Of a stretch of 64,000 bases of DNA, positions 35,663-43,704 are shown piece by piece. The DNA is from Saccharothrix sp. (GTDB taxonomy: Bacteria; Actinomycetota; Actinomycetes; Mycobacteriales; Pseudonocardiaceae): positions 124,001 through 188,000 of the forward strand of contig NZ_JAPSLK010000006.1 of NCBI RefSeq assembly GCF_031180885.1. The letters run 5' to 3'. The notes beneath the pieces were generated by a model that ran no database searches, had not been told where the DNA came from, and was given only the letters and a program-made list of their open reading frames with translations. The translations under genes and the position numbers were made by a program. Every line of letters begins with the position of its first letter. Positions within the stretch are counted from its first letter, which is position 1.

Positions 35663-36361
35663 TCACTCCAACGCGGTCACGCTGCGGTACGTGAAGCCCA
35701 GGCGGTGGTAGACCTTGATCGCGGCGGTGTTGGCGCCGTCCACCATCAGGGCGCACTCACCGTGTTCGGCGAGCAGGACGCCGGTCACGTACGCGCAGAT
35801 CCGGGTCGACAGGCCGCGTCCCCGGTGGTCGGGGTGGGTGGCGACGCCGGCGAGGAAGCCGATGTCCGGTGCCGACCACGCCTCGGCGGCCACCGCGACC
35901 AGGGTGTCCTCGTGGTGGATGCCCGCCCACCGGTGCGGCCCGCGTTCGTACGGCCAGACGTACGAGTTCGGGCTGGCCTTGCGCAGCAGGGCCTCCACCT
36001 CGTCCCATTCCTCCTCGCGCAGCCAGCGCACGCCGTCCGGCGGGGTGAGGGTGCCGGTGCGTTCCATCCAGCCGAAGGTGCCCCGGATGCGGTACTGGGG
36101 CAGTTCGGTGGCGGTCTCGGTGGTGACCAAGGGGGACAGTCCGGGTCGGTGGTGGGCGTCGAGGAGGGTCGCGATGTCGTCGGTGGGGCCGGCGAGCACG
36201 AGCCGGTCGTGCCGGTTCAGGGCGGGGGCGAGGACGGCCACCGCGCCGCCGTGCGCCCACGCCGCGCCGCCGCCTCCGGGCAGCAGGCTCTGGGCGGCCC
36301 ACCGGACGAGCGGGTCCGGGTTCGCCGCCGCGACCTCGTCCGGGGTGTGCAGAACACGCAT
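35663..36361 (-). CDS. GNAT N-acetyltransferase
   Basis: A 232-residue protein with a C-terminal GNAT domain: TLVAVAAEAWSAPDIGFLAG, then the acetyl-CoA pyrophosphate loop VATHPDHRGRGLSTRICAYV, and VDGANTAAIKVYHRLGFTYR. The N-terminal 110 residues look like a degenerate GNAT half, as in FR47-like acetyltransferases. ATG 36361 is chosen because the divergent GNAT gene starts 34 bp away and the two share a promoter gap. Acceptor unknown. Confidence 0.85.
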   Translation of the reverse strand: MRVLHTPDEVAAANPDPLVRWAAQSLLPGGGGAAWAHGGAVAVLAPALNRHDRLVLAGPTDDIATLLDAHHRPGLSPLVTTETATELPQYRIRGTFGWMERTGTLTPPDGVRWLREEEWDEVEALLRKASPNSYVWPYERGPHRWAGIHHEDTLVAVAAEAWSAPDIGFLAGVATHPDHRGRGLSTRICAYVTGVLLAEHGECALMVDGANTAAIKVYHRLGFTYRSVTALE

Positions 36362-36382
36362 GACCGCATCATCGCCGAGCAC

Positions 36383-36388
36383 TACCCT
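36383..36388 (+). promoter_or_regulatory. -10 box of a leaderless GNAT gene
   Basis: TACCCT lies seven bases before ATG 36396. The gap between the two divergent GNAT genes is only 34 bp, so there is no room for a normal leader. Confidence 0.6.
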
Positions 36389-36395
36389 CGCCCGC

Positions 36396-36800
36396 ATGCA
36401 GATCCGGCGGGTGACCGCGTACGACGACGTGACGGCCGCCGCCCACCTGTTCGACGACCGGCCGATCGCGGACGCGACCCGAGCGTTCCTCGCAGACGAC
36501 CGCCACCACTTGCTCATCGCGTACGTGGACGACGAACCGGCGGGCTTCGTGTCCGGCGTGGAGACCACCCACCCGGACAAGGGCACCGAGATGTTCTTGT
36601 ACGAGCTCGGTGTCGACGAGTCCCACCAACGCCAGGGCATCGGCACCGCCCTCGTCGAGGCGCTGCTGGCCCTGGCGCGGGAACGCGGCTGCTACGGCGC
36701 GTTCACCGCGACCGAGCCCGACAACGTCGCCGCCCTCGCCACCTACGCCCGTACGCGGGCCGACACCGAGGCCACGGTGTCGCTGAGCTGGACGTTCTAG
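36396..36800 (+). CDS. GNAT acetyltransferase, AAC(3)-I-like
   Basis: A 134-residue GNAT enzyme resembling the AAC(3)-I group of aminoglycoside 3-N-acetyltransferases: FLADDRHHLLIAYVDDEPAG, TEMFLYELGVDESHQRQGIG and ACYGAF-like GCYGAFTATEPDNVAALATY. The acetyl-CoA loop RQGIGTA is intact. Chromosomal relatives in actinomycetes often have no proven antibiotic activity, so resistance is only a possibility. It starts behind TACCCT by seven bases and is divergent from another GNAT gene. Confidence 0.85.
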   Translation: MQIRRVTAYDDVTAAAHLFDDRPIADATRAFLADDRHHLLIAYVDDEPAGFVSGVETTHPDKGTEMFLYELGVDESHQRQGIGTALVEALLALARERGCYGAFTATEPDNVAALATYARTRADTEATVSLSWTF

Positions 36801-36860
36801 CGGTTGACCGCTCGGCCCGCGCCTGCGACCGTCGTCCGTCAAACCCCTTTGGTGGTGGGC

Positions 36861-37376
36861 ATGGGTTTGTGGATTTGGGCGGTGGTGGCGCTGGTGGCGT
36901 CGTGCTTCGCGGTGCCCGTGTACCTTGGCGCGCCCTACCTGCCCACCCTGAGCCGCCACCGGGAAGAGCTGCTCGACTTCTCGGGGATCGAGCGCGGCCA
37001 GACCGTCGTCGACCTGGGGTGCGGTGACGGCCGGTTCCTGCGCGCAGCGGCGGTCCGGGGCGTCCGGGGCATCGGTTACGAGGTCAACCCCGTGCTGTGG
37101 GCGGTGTCCAAGGTCGTGCTGTGGTCCCGGCGGGACCTCGTGTCGGTCCGGTTCGGCGACTACCGCCGCCACCCGTTGCCCGAAGCGGACCTGGTGTACG
37201 TGTTCCTGCGGCAGGAGCGCATGGCGGAACTGGCCGCGAAGGTGGCCGCCGAAGCCCGGGAACCGGTGCGGCTGTTGTCGTACTGCTACACCGTGCCCGA
37301 CCGGACGCCGTGCCGCAGCCTCCCGTACGCCCACCTCTACTGCTTTGGTGCCGAGCGGGGCCACGGACATGCGTGA
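36861..37376 (+). CDS. Membrane-anchored class I SAM methyltransferase-like protein
   Basis: A 171-residue protein with an N-terminal TM (LWIWAVVALVASCFAVPVYL), then a short Rossmann methyltransferase: VVDLGCGDGRFLRAAAVRGV is motif I, IGYEVNPVLWAVSKVVLWSR motif II, and EADLVYVFLRQE the post-motif strand. Small membrane-tethered proteins of this kind resemble lipid or protein N-methyltransferases. I chose ATG 36861; TTG 36804 is an in-frame alternative adding 19 residues. It overlaps the next gene by eight bases, so the two are coupled. Confidence 0.72.
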   Translation: MGLWIWAVVALVASCFAVPVYLGAPYLPTLSRHREELLDFSGIERGQTVVDLGCGDGRFLRAAAVRGVRGIGYEVNPVLWAVSKVVLWSRRDLVSVRFGDYRRHPLPEADLVYVFLRQERMAELAAKVAAEAREPVRLLSYCYTVPDRTPCRSLPYAHLYCFGAERGHGHA

Positions 37377-38100
37377 CCGGCTGCGGCGGCTGCTCAGGGG
37401 GCTGCTGATCGGCTCCGTCATCGGCGGGCTGGTCTGGGTGACGGGCGGCGACAACTTCGTGTCCGGGTTCGTGGCGGGCCTGTTCGTGGAGGAGTTCATG
37501 CAGCTCTCCACGTGGTTGCAGGAGGGGCTGGTCGGGTTCGCCGCCCGGTGGCGTGCGGCGGACGCCGAGGTGGTCGAGGCGCGCAAGGAGACTTGGGAGA
37601 AGGAGATCGAGAAGTACCCCGGGCAGGTCACCAAGCTCGTCGCGGCCATGTTCATCGTCCTGCCCACGGTGGCCGCCTCGGTGGTCGACGTGCTCGTGAC
37701 GATGACCCGGAAGCCGGCCGGGTGGGTCGCGGGCCGGATCCGGAGCGCCCGGGTTGTGGCGCGTCGGCTGGTCACCATCGTGCTGGCCCTGTTGCCGGCC
37801 GGCTTGCTGCTCGCGTTGCTCGCCGCCGCTTGGTTCTTCGTCACGCGGGTGTTCGAGGGCGTTGCGGAGCGGTTCGGCGACGGTGCCGGCGCGCTGTTGC
37901 CCTTCCTGACCGTCCTGCCGTTCGTGGTGGCCGCGGTGTCCGTGCTGATGCTGGTGGTGGGTGGGCTGCGTTACGTGGTGTCCGGCGGGGACCAGGGCAG
38001 CATCACCAGCGCCAAGAACACGATCCTCTACGCCGTGCTCGGTCTCACCGCGGCCGTCTTCGCGTTCTTCGCGCTGGAAGTCGTGGCGATCTTGGTCTAG
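37369..38100 (+). CDS. Membrane protein with T4SS-pilin-like C-terminal hairpin
   Basis: A 243-residue membrane protein. The N-terminus has basic RDRLRRLLRG and a TM (LLIGSVIGGLVWVT), then a charged helix (RWRAADAEVVEARKETWEKE). Two TMs follow around residues 85-105 and 135-155. The last 65 residues, LMLVVGGLRYVVSGGDQGSI then TSAKNTILYAVLGLTAAVFA, closely resemble the TrbC/VirB2-like T4SS_pilin hairpin (TSGGD...AKNTILYA). No other conjugation genes are seen, so its role is unknown. It is coupled to the methyltransferase gene and overlaps the convergent small gene by four bases. Confidence 0.7.
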   Translation: MRDRLRRLLRGLLIGSVIGGLVWVTGGDNFVSGFVAGLFVEEFMQLSTWLQEGLVGFAARWRAADAEVVEARKETWEKEIEKYPGQVTKLVAAMFIVLPTVAASVVDVLVTMTRKPAGWVAGRIRSARVVARRLVTIVLALLPAGLLLALLAAAWFFVTRVFEGVAERFGDGAGALLPFLTVLPFVVAAVSVLMLVVGGLRYVVSGGDQGSITSAKNTILYAVLGLTAAVFAFFALEVVAILV

Positions 38101-38525
38101 GAACCCTTGCGGCGCAGCAGGGTGCGCTTCTGGAGCGAGTCCTCCAGACGCTGGTGCGCGAGCTCCATCATCCCGTTGTAGTGCTCCTGCGGACGCGGTG
38201 GCACCGACTCGTCCGGCGCGGGCAGGGGCTTCATGGTCAGCCAGCGCTCGTCCCACAGCAGGTCCAGCGCCGACTCCCACAGCAGGGTCACGCCGACGCG
38301 GGTCAGCATCTCCTGCTCCACCGCCTCCGCCATGCGGTCCTGGGACGCCACCAGCCGGTCCAACGCCTCCTTGACGCGCTGGTGGTCGACCTCGCGCATC
38401 CGCCGCACGGCCTCGCCCGCCACGGCGACGATCTCCTTGTACCGCTCGACCGCGGAGACCGCCTCCACCTCCGGCACGACGTCCCCACTGCGTTGCGCGG
38501 GCACGACAGAGGCGTGGCTGATCAT
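38097..38525 (-). CDS. Small helical protein, last gene of the FtsK cassette
   Basis: A 142-residue, mostly helical protein with no recognised family. Charged heptad-like stretches (VERYKEIVAVAGEAVRRMRE, HQRVKEALDRLVASQDRMAE) are followed by a Trp-rich segment (LWESALDLLWDERWLTM), a Pro-rich linker and a basic helix ending RTLLRRKGS. ATG 38525 overlaps the stop of the FtsK-like gene (ATGA), so it is made in step with the ATPase and probably binds it. The 3' end overlaps the convergent pilin-like gene. Confidence 0.7.
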   Translation of the reverse strand: MISHASVVPAQRSGDVVPEVEAVSAVERYKEIVAVAGEAVRRMREVDHQRVKEALDRLVASQDRMAEAVEQEMLTRVGVTLLWESALDLLWDERWLTMKPLPAPDESVPPRPQEHYNGMMELAHQRLEDSLQKRTLLRRKGS

Positions 38526-41287
38526 GATTCCTCCCCGGTGTCGAACGGGATGACCACCTGCGGTCGGGAGTGCTCGAAGCGGTCGAAGAACAGGCAGCGG
38601 TGCGGGCGCGGGGACCACGACATCACCTGTTCCGGACCGAACGAGATCAACTCCTTGCCCTGCACGTCGAACGCGAGCCACGCCCCGATGTCGTCGTACT
38701 GGCCCGGCGGCAGGCTGTTCTTCAGCCGCTGCACGCCCCGCCACCACCCGAGCAGGTGGGTGCGGTTCTCCGGGCCGTGCTTGAGCACGGTGCGCAGACT
38801 GTCCACTCCGGACGTCCGGGTGGCGGGATCCTTGGTCTCCAGCAAGGTGTGCGCGGCGTCCACCGCGTACACCACCAGGTAGTGGGGGGCCAGCGGCGCG
38901 CCGGTCTCACCGGTCACCGACGCGGTGAGCCGGGCCGCCGTCGAGTCCAGCAGCGCCCGGATGCCCTCCAGGCCGAGCAGGTCGGCCGAGTGGCCCGCGT
39001 TCTGCAGCTGCTTGCACAGCTTCTCCGCGTACGGCCACGCGTCCTCGGCCAGGCACGCCAGGGTGAACTGGGCCTCGCCGGGTTCCCGTTGCCGCGCCAG
39101 GGACAGCGCGGCGCCGCTCAGCACGCCCGCCGCGTCCTCGGGCAGCGAGCCGATGACCGCGATGTTGCGCCCCGGCGTGCGCGGGAACCGCACCTTGGCC
39201 GCGCTGCCCGCCACGTCGATCACCTGGCCGAGCAGCACGGTCGGGTTCGCGTCGCCGGTGCGCAGCGACTGGAAGTCCGGCAGCGACTGCAACGCGGGCA
39301 CCTTGCTGCCGTCGAACAGGATCGGCTCGTCCAGCTCCGGCGGTCGGCGGCGGTGCAGTTCGGCCTGCAGCACGTCGAACGTGCCCTTGCTGGTGGTGTC
39401 CGGGATGCGCGCGATCTCGTTGCCCGGCCGCACCCCGGACTCGTGGTTGACCACGGCGTGCCAGCGCGGCAGCTCGACGGCGGCGTCGTTGGCGGGCTCG
39501 GCCAGCACCCGGCGCGCCTTGGGCAGGGCGATCCGCACGGTGAATTGCTCGAAGATCGCCGACTTGCCCCAGAACCCCTCGATGCCGGACACGTCCTGGC
39601 TGGACAGCACCAGGTGGATGCCCTGCGACCGGCCGCGCCGCGCCACGTCCTCCAGCAGCTGCGTGGCCTGCGCGGTGACGTTGTCGCGTTCGCCGAACAG
39701 GTACTGGAACTCGTCGACCACCGCGACGATCCGCGGCCACCGGCCGCCCGGGTCCTCCTCGCGCAGCTGCTCCAGCTTGGTGACCTCGTGCCGCTTGGCC
39801 GCGTCCGCACGCCTGCGCATCTCGTCGGCCAGGAACTTCAGCAGCGCCACGCCGAACTCGCGGTCGGTGTTGACGTTCACCCCGACCAGGCGGGCGTGCG
39901 GCAGCCACGTCGGGTCCTTGCGGCCCGGCGCGAACTGCGCGAACGACACGCCCTCCTTGAAGTCCAGCAGGTACAGCTCCAACTCGTCCGGGTGGTAGCG
40001 GGCGGCGAGGCTGCCGAGCATCGCGTAGAGGAAGTTGGTCTTGCCCGATCCGCTCGGGCCGCCGATCAGGGCGTGCGGGGACGTGTCGCCCAGCGCCACG
40101 TGCACCGGCTCGCCCTCGTGGTAGCCGACCGGCGCGACCACCCCGGCCGCCGAACTCTCCTGCCAGAACTGCTCGGGCAACAGGTCCTGGAACGTGCTCA
40201 GCCGCATCCGGCGCTCTTCGCGCTTGTCCGCGATGGCGGCGCACGCGCGGGGCACGGCGGTGCGCGGGAACGGCGGGTCCAGCGTCACCACGACGTGCTT
40301 GCCGGTCATGGTGCAGGTGGCGGTCTGGTCCGGGTGGATGGTCACGGTCTCGATCGGCGAGTTCACGGTGACCGGGATGTCCACGATGATCAGCTGCACC
40401 CCGCACGCCAACCCGTTGCGCGCCACCCGTTGCAGCTGCTGCTGGTGCTCTTCCTTGAGCACTTGGCGGTTGCCGAACAGCACGGCCACCCGCCACGGCT
40501 CGGTGCGCCGCCCGCCGACCGACCGCACCGACTGGTGGCCCTCGACCAGCACGCCGGTGTGCACGCGGCGGATGTGGTCGGACAGCTCGTCCAGCAGCTC
40601 CTGCGGGCGCGCCGGGTCGTGCACGGTGAGCAGGCCGGCGCGGGTCAGCGGGTACAGGCCGGGCAGCGAGCCGGTGAGCTGGTTGACGTCCCACACGTGG
40701 ACGTGCACCAGGCCCGGCTGGAAGTGGCTGACCAGGCGCAGCAACAGGTTCTCCACCAGCGCGTCCGCCGCGTGCCGGCTGTCCGGGGTGGAGGAGACGT
40801 GCAGGTGCGAGTGGTCCAGCAGCGGCACCGCCACCGGGAACGTGCGGGGTTCGGGCGCGCCGCGCACCACGCCGGTGCCGATGCGCCACAGCTCCGGCAC
40901 GCCCTCGCTGCCGTCGGCCGTGCCGGGCGTGCCCAGCCAGGCCTCCGGCGGCCACGACGCCGGTCCCGGCGCCACCGCGTTGACCAGGGCGGTCAACTGG
41001 TCGGGCCCGCCCTCGGACCACTCCCGGAACGCGGCCACCCGGTCCACCAGCGCCTGCGCGAGCTGCTGCTCGAACGCCTTGTTCTTCAACGCCTTCGCCA
41101 GCACCGGATCGGCCAGCGCGCGGTCGACGCCCTCGCCGCGCAGCATCACCTCGAACATGTCCCGGGCGCGCTCGTCCACCAGTTGGCGCAGCTCGCGCGA
41201 GGCGTTGCCCAGCGCGGCGGCGACCGCGTCCCGGAACTCCTCGAAGGAGCCCTCGACCTTCCTGCGACGCTCGTCGCGCCTGCTCAC
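38522..41287 (-). CDS. FtsK/SpoIIIE-type ATPase
   Basis: A 921-residue protein with one FtsK/SpoIIIE motor domain in its middle: Walker A ALIGGPSGSGKTNFLYAML near residue 415, LYLLDFKEGVSFAQFAPG, Walker B RIVAVVDEFQYLF near 524, and RGRSQGIHLVLSSQDVSGIE. The N-terminal 400 residues and C-terminal 270 have no recognised motor motifs; the C-terminal part (SAAKVRFPRTPGRNIAVIGS) looks like a second, degenerate ATPase fold. There is no TM segment and no FtsK gamma domain, so it is neither a canonical FtsK nor EccC. GTG 41287 starts one base after the stop of the 83-aa gene. Neighbouring tiny helical proteins suggest a cassette in which the motor handles small helical partners or DNA (inference). 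Confidence 0.85.
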   Translation of the reverse strand: MSRRDERRRKVEGSFEEFRDAVAAALGNASRELRQLVDERARDMFEVMLRGEGVDRALADPVLAKALKNKAFEQQLAQALVDRVAAFREWSEGGPDQLTALVNAVAPGPASWPPEAWLGTPGTADGSEGVPELWRIGTGVVRGAPEPRTFPVAVPLLDHSHLHVSSTPDSRHAADALVENLLLRLVSHFQPGLVHVHVWDVNQLTGSLPGLYPLTRAGLLTVHDPARPQELLDELSDHIRRVHTGVLVEGHQSVRSVGGRRTEPWRVAVLFGNRQVLKEEHQQQLQRVARNGLACGVQLIIVDIPVTVNSPIETVTIHPDQTATCTMTGKHVVVTLDPPFPRTAVPRACAAIADKREERRMRLSTFQDLLPEQFWQESSAAGVVAPVGYHEGEPVHVALGDTSPHALIGGPSGSGKTNFLYAMLGSLAARYHPDELELYLLDFKEGVSFAQFAPGRKDPTWLPHARLVGVNVNTDREFGVALLKFLADEMRRRADAAKRHEVTKLEQLREEDPGGRWPRIVAVVDEFQYLFGERDNVTAQATQLLEDVARRGRSQGIHLVLSSQDVSGIEGFWGKSAIFEQFTVRIALPKARRVLAEPANDAAVELPRWHAVVNHESGVRPGNEIARIPDTTSKGTFDVLQAELHRRRPPELDEPILFDGSKVPALQSLPDFQSLRTGDANPTVLLGQVIDVAGSAAKVRFPRTPGRNIAVIGSLPEDAAGVLSGAALSLARQREPGEAQFTLACLAEDAWPYAEKLCKQLQNAGHSADLLGLEGIRALLDSTAARLTASVTGETGAPLAPHYLVVYAVDAAHTLLETKDPATRTSGVDSLRTVLKHGPENRTHLLGWWRGVQRLKNSLPPGQYDDIGAWLAFDVQGKELISFGPEQVMSWSPRPHRCLFFDRFEHSRPQVVIPFDTGEES

Positions 41288-41288
41288 G

Positions 41289-41540
41289 TCACAGCTCCAC
41301 GGCCAGGCGCTGGACCAGGTCCAGGCTGCGGACGATGAGGTCCAGCTCGTCGGCGAACTTCTCCCGCGCCTTGGCGAACCCGGGGGGCACCAGCGGCTCC
41401 GGGTGGTTGGCGCCGGCCTCGGTGAGGATGTCCATCGCCTCGTCCAACGCGCTTTGCGCCTCGCGGACACTGCGATGGGCGTCACGGAGCAGCTCGCAGC
41501 TCTGCTCGAGCGCGAGCCGCACCTCGGCGACCGACGTCAC
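41289..41540 (-). CDS. Tiny helical protein in the FtsK cassette
   Basis: An 83-residue helical protein: VAEVRLALEQSCELLRDAHR, SVREAQSALDEAMDILTEAG, a loop NHPEPLVPPG and a second helix ARERKFADELD-like (FAKAREKFADELDLIVRSLD). Two helices joined by a Pro/Gly loop recall WXG100-size hairpins, but there is no WXG and no YxxxD signal. GTG 41540 gives a start homologous to the 86-aa neighbour (V-x-E-V-R). Distances are 19 bp to the upstream gene and one base to the FtsK gene. Confidence 0.72.
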   Translation of the reverse strand: MTSVAEVRLALEQSCELLRDAHRSVREAQSALDEAMDILTEAGANHPEPLVPPGFAKAREKFADELDLIVRSLDLVQRLAVEL

Positions 41541-41559
41541 GTCACGGCCTTCGCGGTGG

Positions 41560-41820
41560 TCACAGCCGCTGGTTGATGTTGTCGGCCTGGGAGATGCCGG
41601 CGGCGAGGAACTTCTGCAGGTCCGTGACACCGTTGACGACCTCGGCGAACTGCGCGTTCGCCTGCTCGACGTCGGCTTGGGCGCTGCCCTGGGTGGCGGT
41701 GCTCAGCAGCGCCTGGGCGTCCTCGGCCAGGTCGGCCGCCTGTTGCAGGGCCTGGGCGCTCTGCCCCGCCTTGTCGACGGCCTGGGCGATCGCGGCGCGG
41801 ACCTCTTCGATGCTGGCCAT
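41560..41820 (-). CDS. Tiny helical protein, DUF6244-like
   Basis: An 86-residue, Ala/Gln-rich helical protein: MASIEEVRAAIAQAVDKAGQ, then LLSTATQGSAQADVEQANAQ. The pattern fits what I recall of actinobacterial DUF6244 (helix, ATQGS turn, helix), but I cannot confirm the family here. It is related in style to the 83-aa protein 19 bp downstream (both start with an x-EVR-ALxQ helix), so the pair may be an old duplication forming a heterodimer. ATG 41820 has GGGAGGGG upstream and CTATAG about 35 bp ahead. First gene of the FtsK cassette. Confidence 0.72.
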   Translation of the reverse strand: MASIEEVRAAIAQAVDKAGQSAQALQQAADLAEDAQALLSTATQGSAQADVEQANAQFAEVVNGVTDLQKFLAAGISQADNINQRL

Positions 41821-41954
41821 GTCGGTCCCGACCCCTCCCACAACGCTGGAGTTCCTATAGTTGAAAGTAGTACCGAAAGTTTCACGATTCACAAGCAAGA
41901 TCGGCTGACCGGGTGGCATTGGAAACCCACTCGATCGGATGAGCGTTGTTGATC

Positions 41955-42836
41955 TCAGTCGGGCGCCGTCCACACGAATGCCGAGGCCGGTGTCGCGGAC
42001 AGTTCCATCGCCGTGATCCCACTCTTCGGGACGGGCGTCGCTGACCAGCGCGTTATCGCCGACTCGCCCGACCACTCCACGGGCGTCCACCCCGTTCGGC
42101 CCAGCGACGAGACCGCGTCCAGTAGCGCGACCGTGGGCGAATCGAGACTCGACCCGAGATCGACATGCACGCTGAGTAGGTGCCCATGTGGAGCCACTCG
42201 GGTGATCTTGCCACTTCGCGCGACCCGACTCGCTACCGCCCGCGCTTGCCATTCGGCCCCGGCCGAGCGATCGGCGGCGACGTCGACCCGCAACAGCAGC
42301 CGGGTACCCCCGCCAACCGGCGGTGCAACACCGGCAACCGGCGCATCGACCCCGTTTTTCGCGGTTCCACCGGTTCTCGCGGGTTGCTCGGGTTCTGGTT
42401 GCCCGGGTTCGTGCTGCTCGGGTTCGTGCTGCTCGGGTTCTGGGCGGCGCTGCGGGTCCCCGCCCGCCCACGCCTCGATCAGGAGCCGTTCCGCGCCCGG
42501 CACGAGCCCGTCCAGCACGGGTTGGTCCTCCAGCACGGTCCACGCGGTGGGCGGCTCGCACGCGACCCGCGGCATGGGGAACTCGTCCCCCAGCGACCGC
42601 ACGAACATCCGGACCGCCCGGGCCAGCGCGCCCGCGACGTTCTGCGTGGCCCGCTCCCCGCTGACCAGCGACACCGTCACCGACCAGCACCCGGGCTCCT
42701 CGTCGGAGCAGTCCCCGGCCGCGACGACCCGCCCGCCGACCCGCCGCAGCAGACCGGCGCAAGCGGTCCGCGCCTGCTGCTCGTCGTCGGCCGCGACCAC
42801 CACGGTGATCAGCAGCTCCAGGTCTTCGCCCATCAT
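41955..42836 (-). CDS. Hypothetical protein with EPEQH repeats
   Basis: A 293-residue protein of two alpha/beta halves joined by a Pro/Glu/Gln linker. The first half opens MMGEDLELLITVVVAADDEQ and includes VTVSLVSGERATQNVAGALA. The linker (about residues 132-152) is a pentapeptide repeat PEPEQ-HEPEQ-HEPGQ-PEPEQ encoded by four 15-bp tandem DNA units. The second half (LLLRVDVAADRSAGAEWQAR, LLSVHVDLGSSLDSPTVALL) repeats the style of the first, so it may be an internal duplication. Start taken at the ATG-ATG pair, 42836; no ribosome site is obvious. It precedes the FtsK cassette by 134 bp on the same strand and may belong to it. Function unknown. Confidence 0.6.
   Translation of the reverse strand: MMGEDLELLITVVVAADDEQQARTACAGLLRRVGGRVVAAGDCSDEEPGCWSVTVSLVSGERATQNVAGALARAVRMFVRSLGDEFPMPRVACEPPTAWTVLEDQPVLDGLVPGAERLLIEAWAGGDPQRRPEPEQHEPEQHEPGQPEPEQPARTGGTAKNGVDAPVAGVAPPVGGGTRLLLRVDVAADRSAGAEWQARAVASRVARSGKITRVAPHGHLLSVHVDLGSSLDSPTVALLDAVSSLGRTGWTPVEWSGESAITRWSATPVPKSGITAMELSATPASAFVWTAPD
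42387..42446 (-). repeat. 15-bp tandem repeat, about four units
   Basis: Units at 42387-42401, 42402-42416, 42417-42431 and 42432-42446 share the core CGGGTTC (plus strand), for example CTCGGGTTCGTGCTG. They encode Pro-Glu-Gln pentapeptides on the minus strand and could vary in copy number without shifting the frame. Confidence 0.8.
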
Positions 42837-42919
42837 CGCAGCACGAATTGTCCACGAACCACGCGGACGCCCGCACGCCGCCCGTTCGGCCGCACGCACC
42901 GAAGTGCCTATGGCCGAAC

Positions 42920-42950
42920 TTGACCTGGAGCGCGCTCCAGCCGATTTGCT
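42920..42950 (+). promoter_or_regulatory. MerR-type promoter with 16-bp palindrome
   Basis: A -35 TTGACC (42920-42925) and a -10-like TTTGCT (42945-42950) are separated by 19 bp, the overlong spacer of MerR-family promoters. The spacer starts with a palindrome: CTGGAGCGCGCTCCAG, 42925-42940, perfect over 16 bp. TTTGCT is seven bases before ATG 42958. No MerR gene is in the window. Confidence 0.7.
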
Positions 42951-42957
42951 GAATGGC

Positions 42958-43704
42958 ATGACGAACAACCTTCAAGGCAAGGTCGCGCTGGTGACCGGGG
43001 CATCTTCGGGGATCGGCGAGGCGACGGCGGTCGCGCTCGGGCGGGCCGGGGCGTCCGTGGTCATCGCCGCGCGGCGGGTGGACCGGCTGGCCGCGCTGGA
43101 GGCGCGGTTGGCCGAGGAGGGGGTCAAGGTGCTGACCCTCGAGCTGGACGTGACCGACGAGGCCGCCTGCCGGGCCGCCGTCGAGCGGACCGTGGAGGTG
43201 TTCGGCGGGCTGGACGTCCTGGTCAACAACGCGGGCGTCATGCTGCTGGGCAACGTCCTCGGCGCGGACACCACCGACTGGACCCGGATGGTGTCGACAA
43301 ATCTCCTCGGCGTCTTCTTCCTCACCCACGCCGCCCTGCCGCACTTGATCGAGCGCCGCGGCGCGATCGTCCAGATCTCCTCCACCGCCGGCCGCGGCGC
43401 CCGCCCGACCGCCGCGGTCTACGCGGCCACCAAGTTCGGCCTCAACGCGTTCAGCGAGTCGCTGCGCCAGGAAGTGGCCCCGCAGGGCGTCCGCGTCGTC
43501 GTGGTCGAGCCGGGCGTGGTGGAGACCGAGCTGCGCGAGCACATCACCGACGCGAGCGCCAAGAACGCGCTGGAAGACCGGATCACCGGCATGCGCCAGC
43601 TCCAGGCCGACGACGTCGCCGCCGCCGTCCTCTACGCGGCCACCCAGCCCGAGCACGTGTCGGTGAACGAGATCCTGGTGCGCCCGACCGATCAGCTCTG
43701 GTGA
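42958..43704 (+). CDS. Short-chain dehydrogenase/reductase (SDR)
   Basis: A 248-residue classical SDR. NADP-binding GKVALVTGASSGIGEATAVA with the basic AARRVDR after beta-2, the NNAG motif in DVLVNNAGVMLLGN, the catalytic Ser in IVQISSTAGRGARP, and YxxxK in AAVYAATKFGLNAFSESLRQ. All catalytic residues are intact. An ATG at 42910 is in frame, but it would place a MerR-type promoter inside the gene; ATG 42958 is leaderless behind TTTGCT and fits the family start. MerR-activated SDRs of this type usually detoxify reactive carbonyls (inference). The 3' end overlaps the convergent hydrolase gene by 13 bases. Confidence 0.9.
   Translation: MTNNLQGKVALVTGASSGIGEATAVALGRAGASVVIAARRVDRLAALEARLAEEGVKVLTLELDVTDEAACRAAVERTVEVFGGLDVLVNNAGVMLLGNVLGADTTDWTRMVSTNLLGVFFLTHAALPHLIERRGAIVQISSTAGRGARPTAAVYAATKFGLNAFSESLRQEVAPQGVRVVVVEPGVVETELREHITDASAKNALEDRITGMRQLQADDVAAAVLYAATQPEHVSVNEILVRPTDQLW

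Noticed and set aside
36396-36800. Calling the GNAT an aminoglycoside resistance gene
   Set aside because: Similarity to AAC(3)-I is at family level; chromosomal actinomycete relatives often lack that activity.
38522-41287. Calling the FtsK-like gene EccC of a type VII system
   Set aside because: EccC has N-terminal TMs and two or three motor domains; this protein has neither, and eccB/eccD/mycP are missing.
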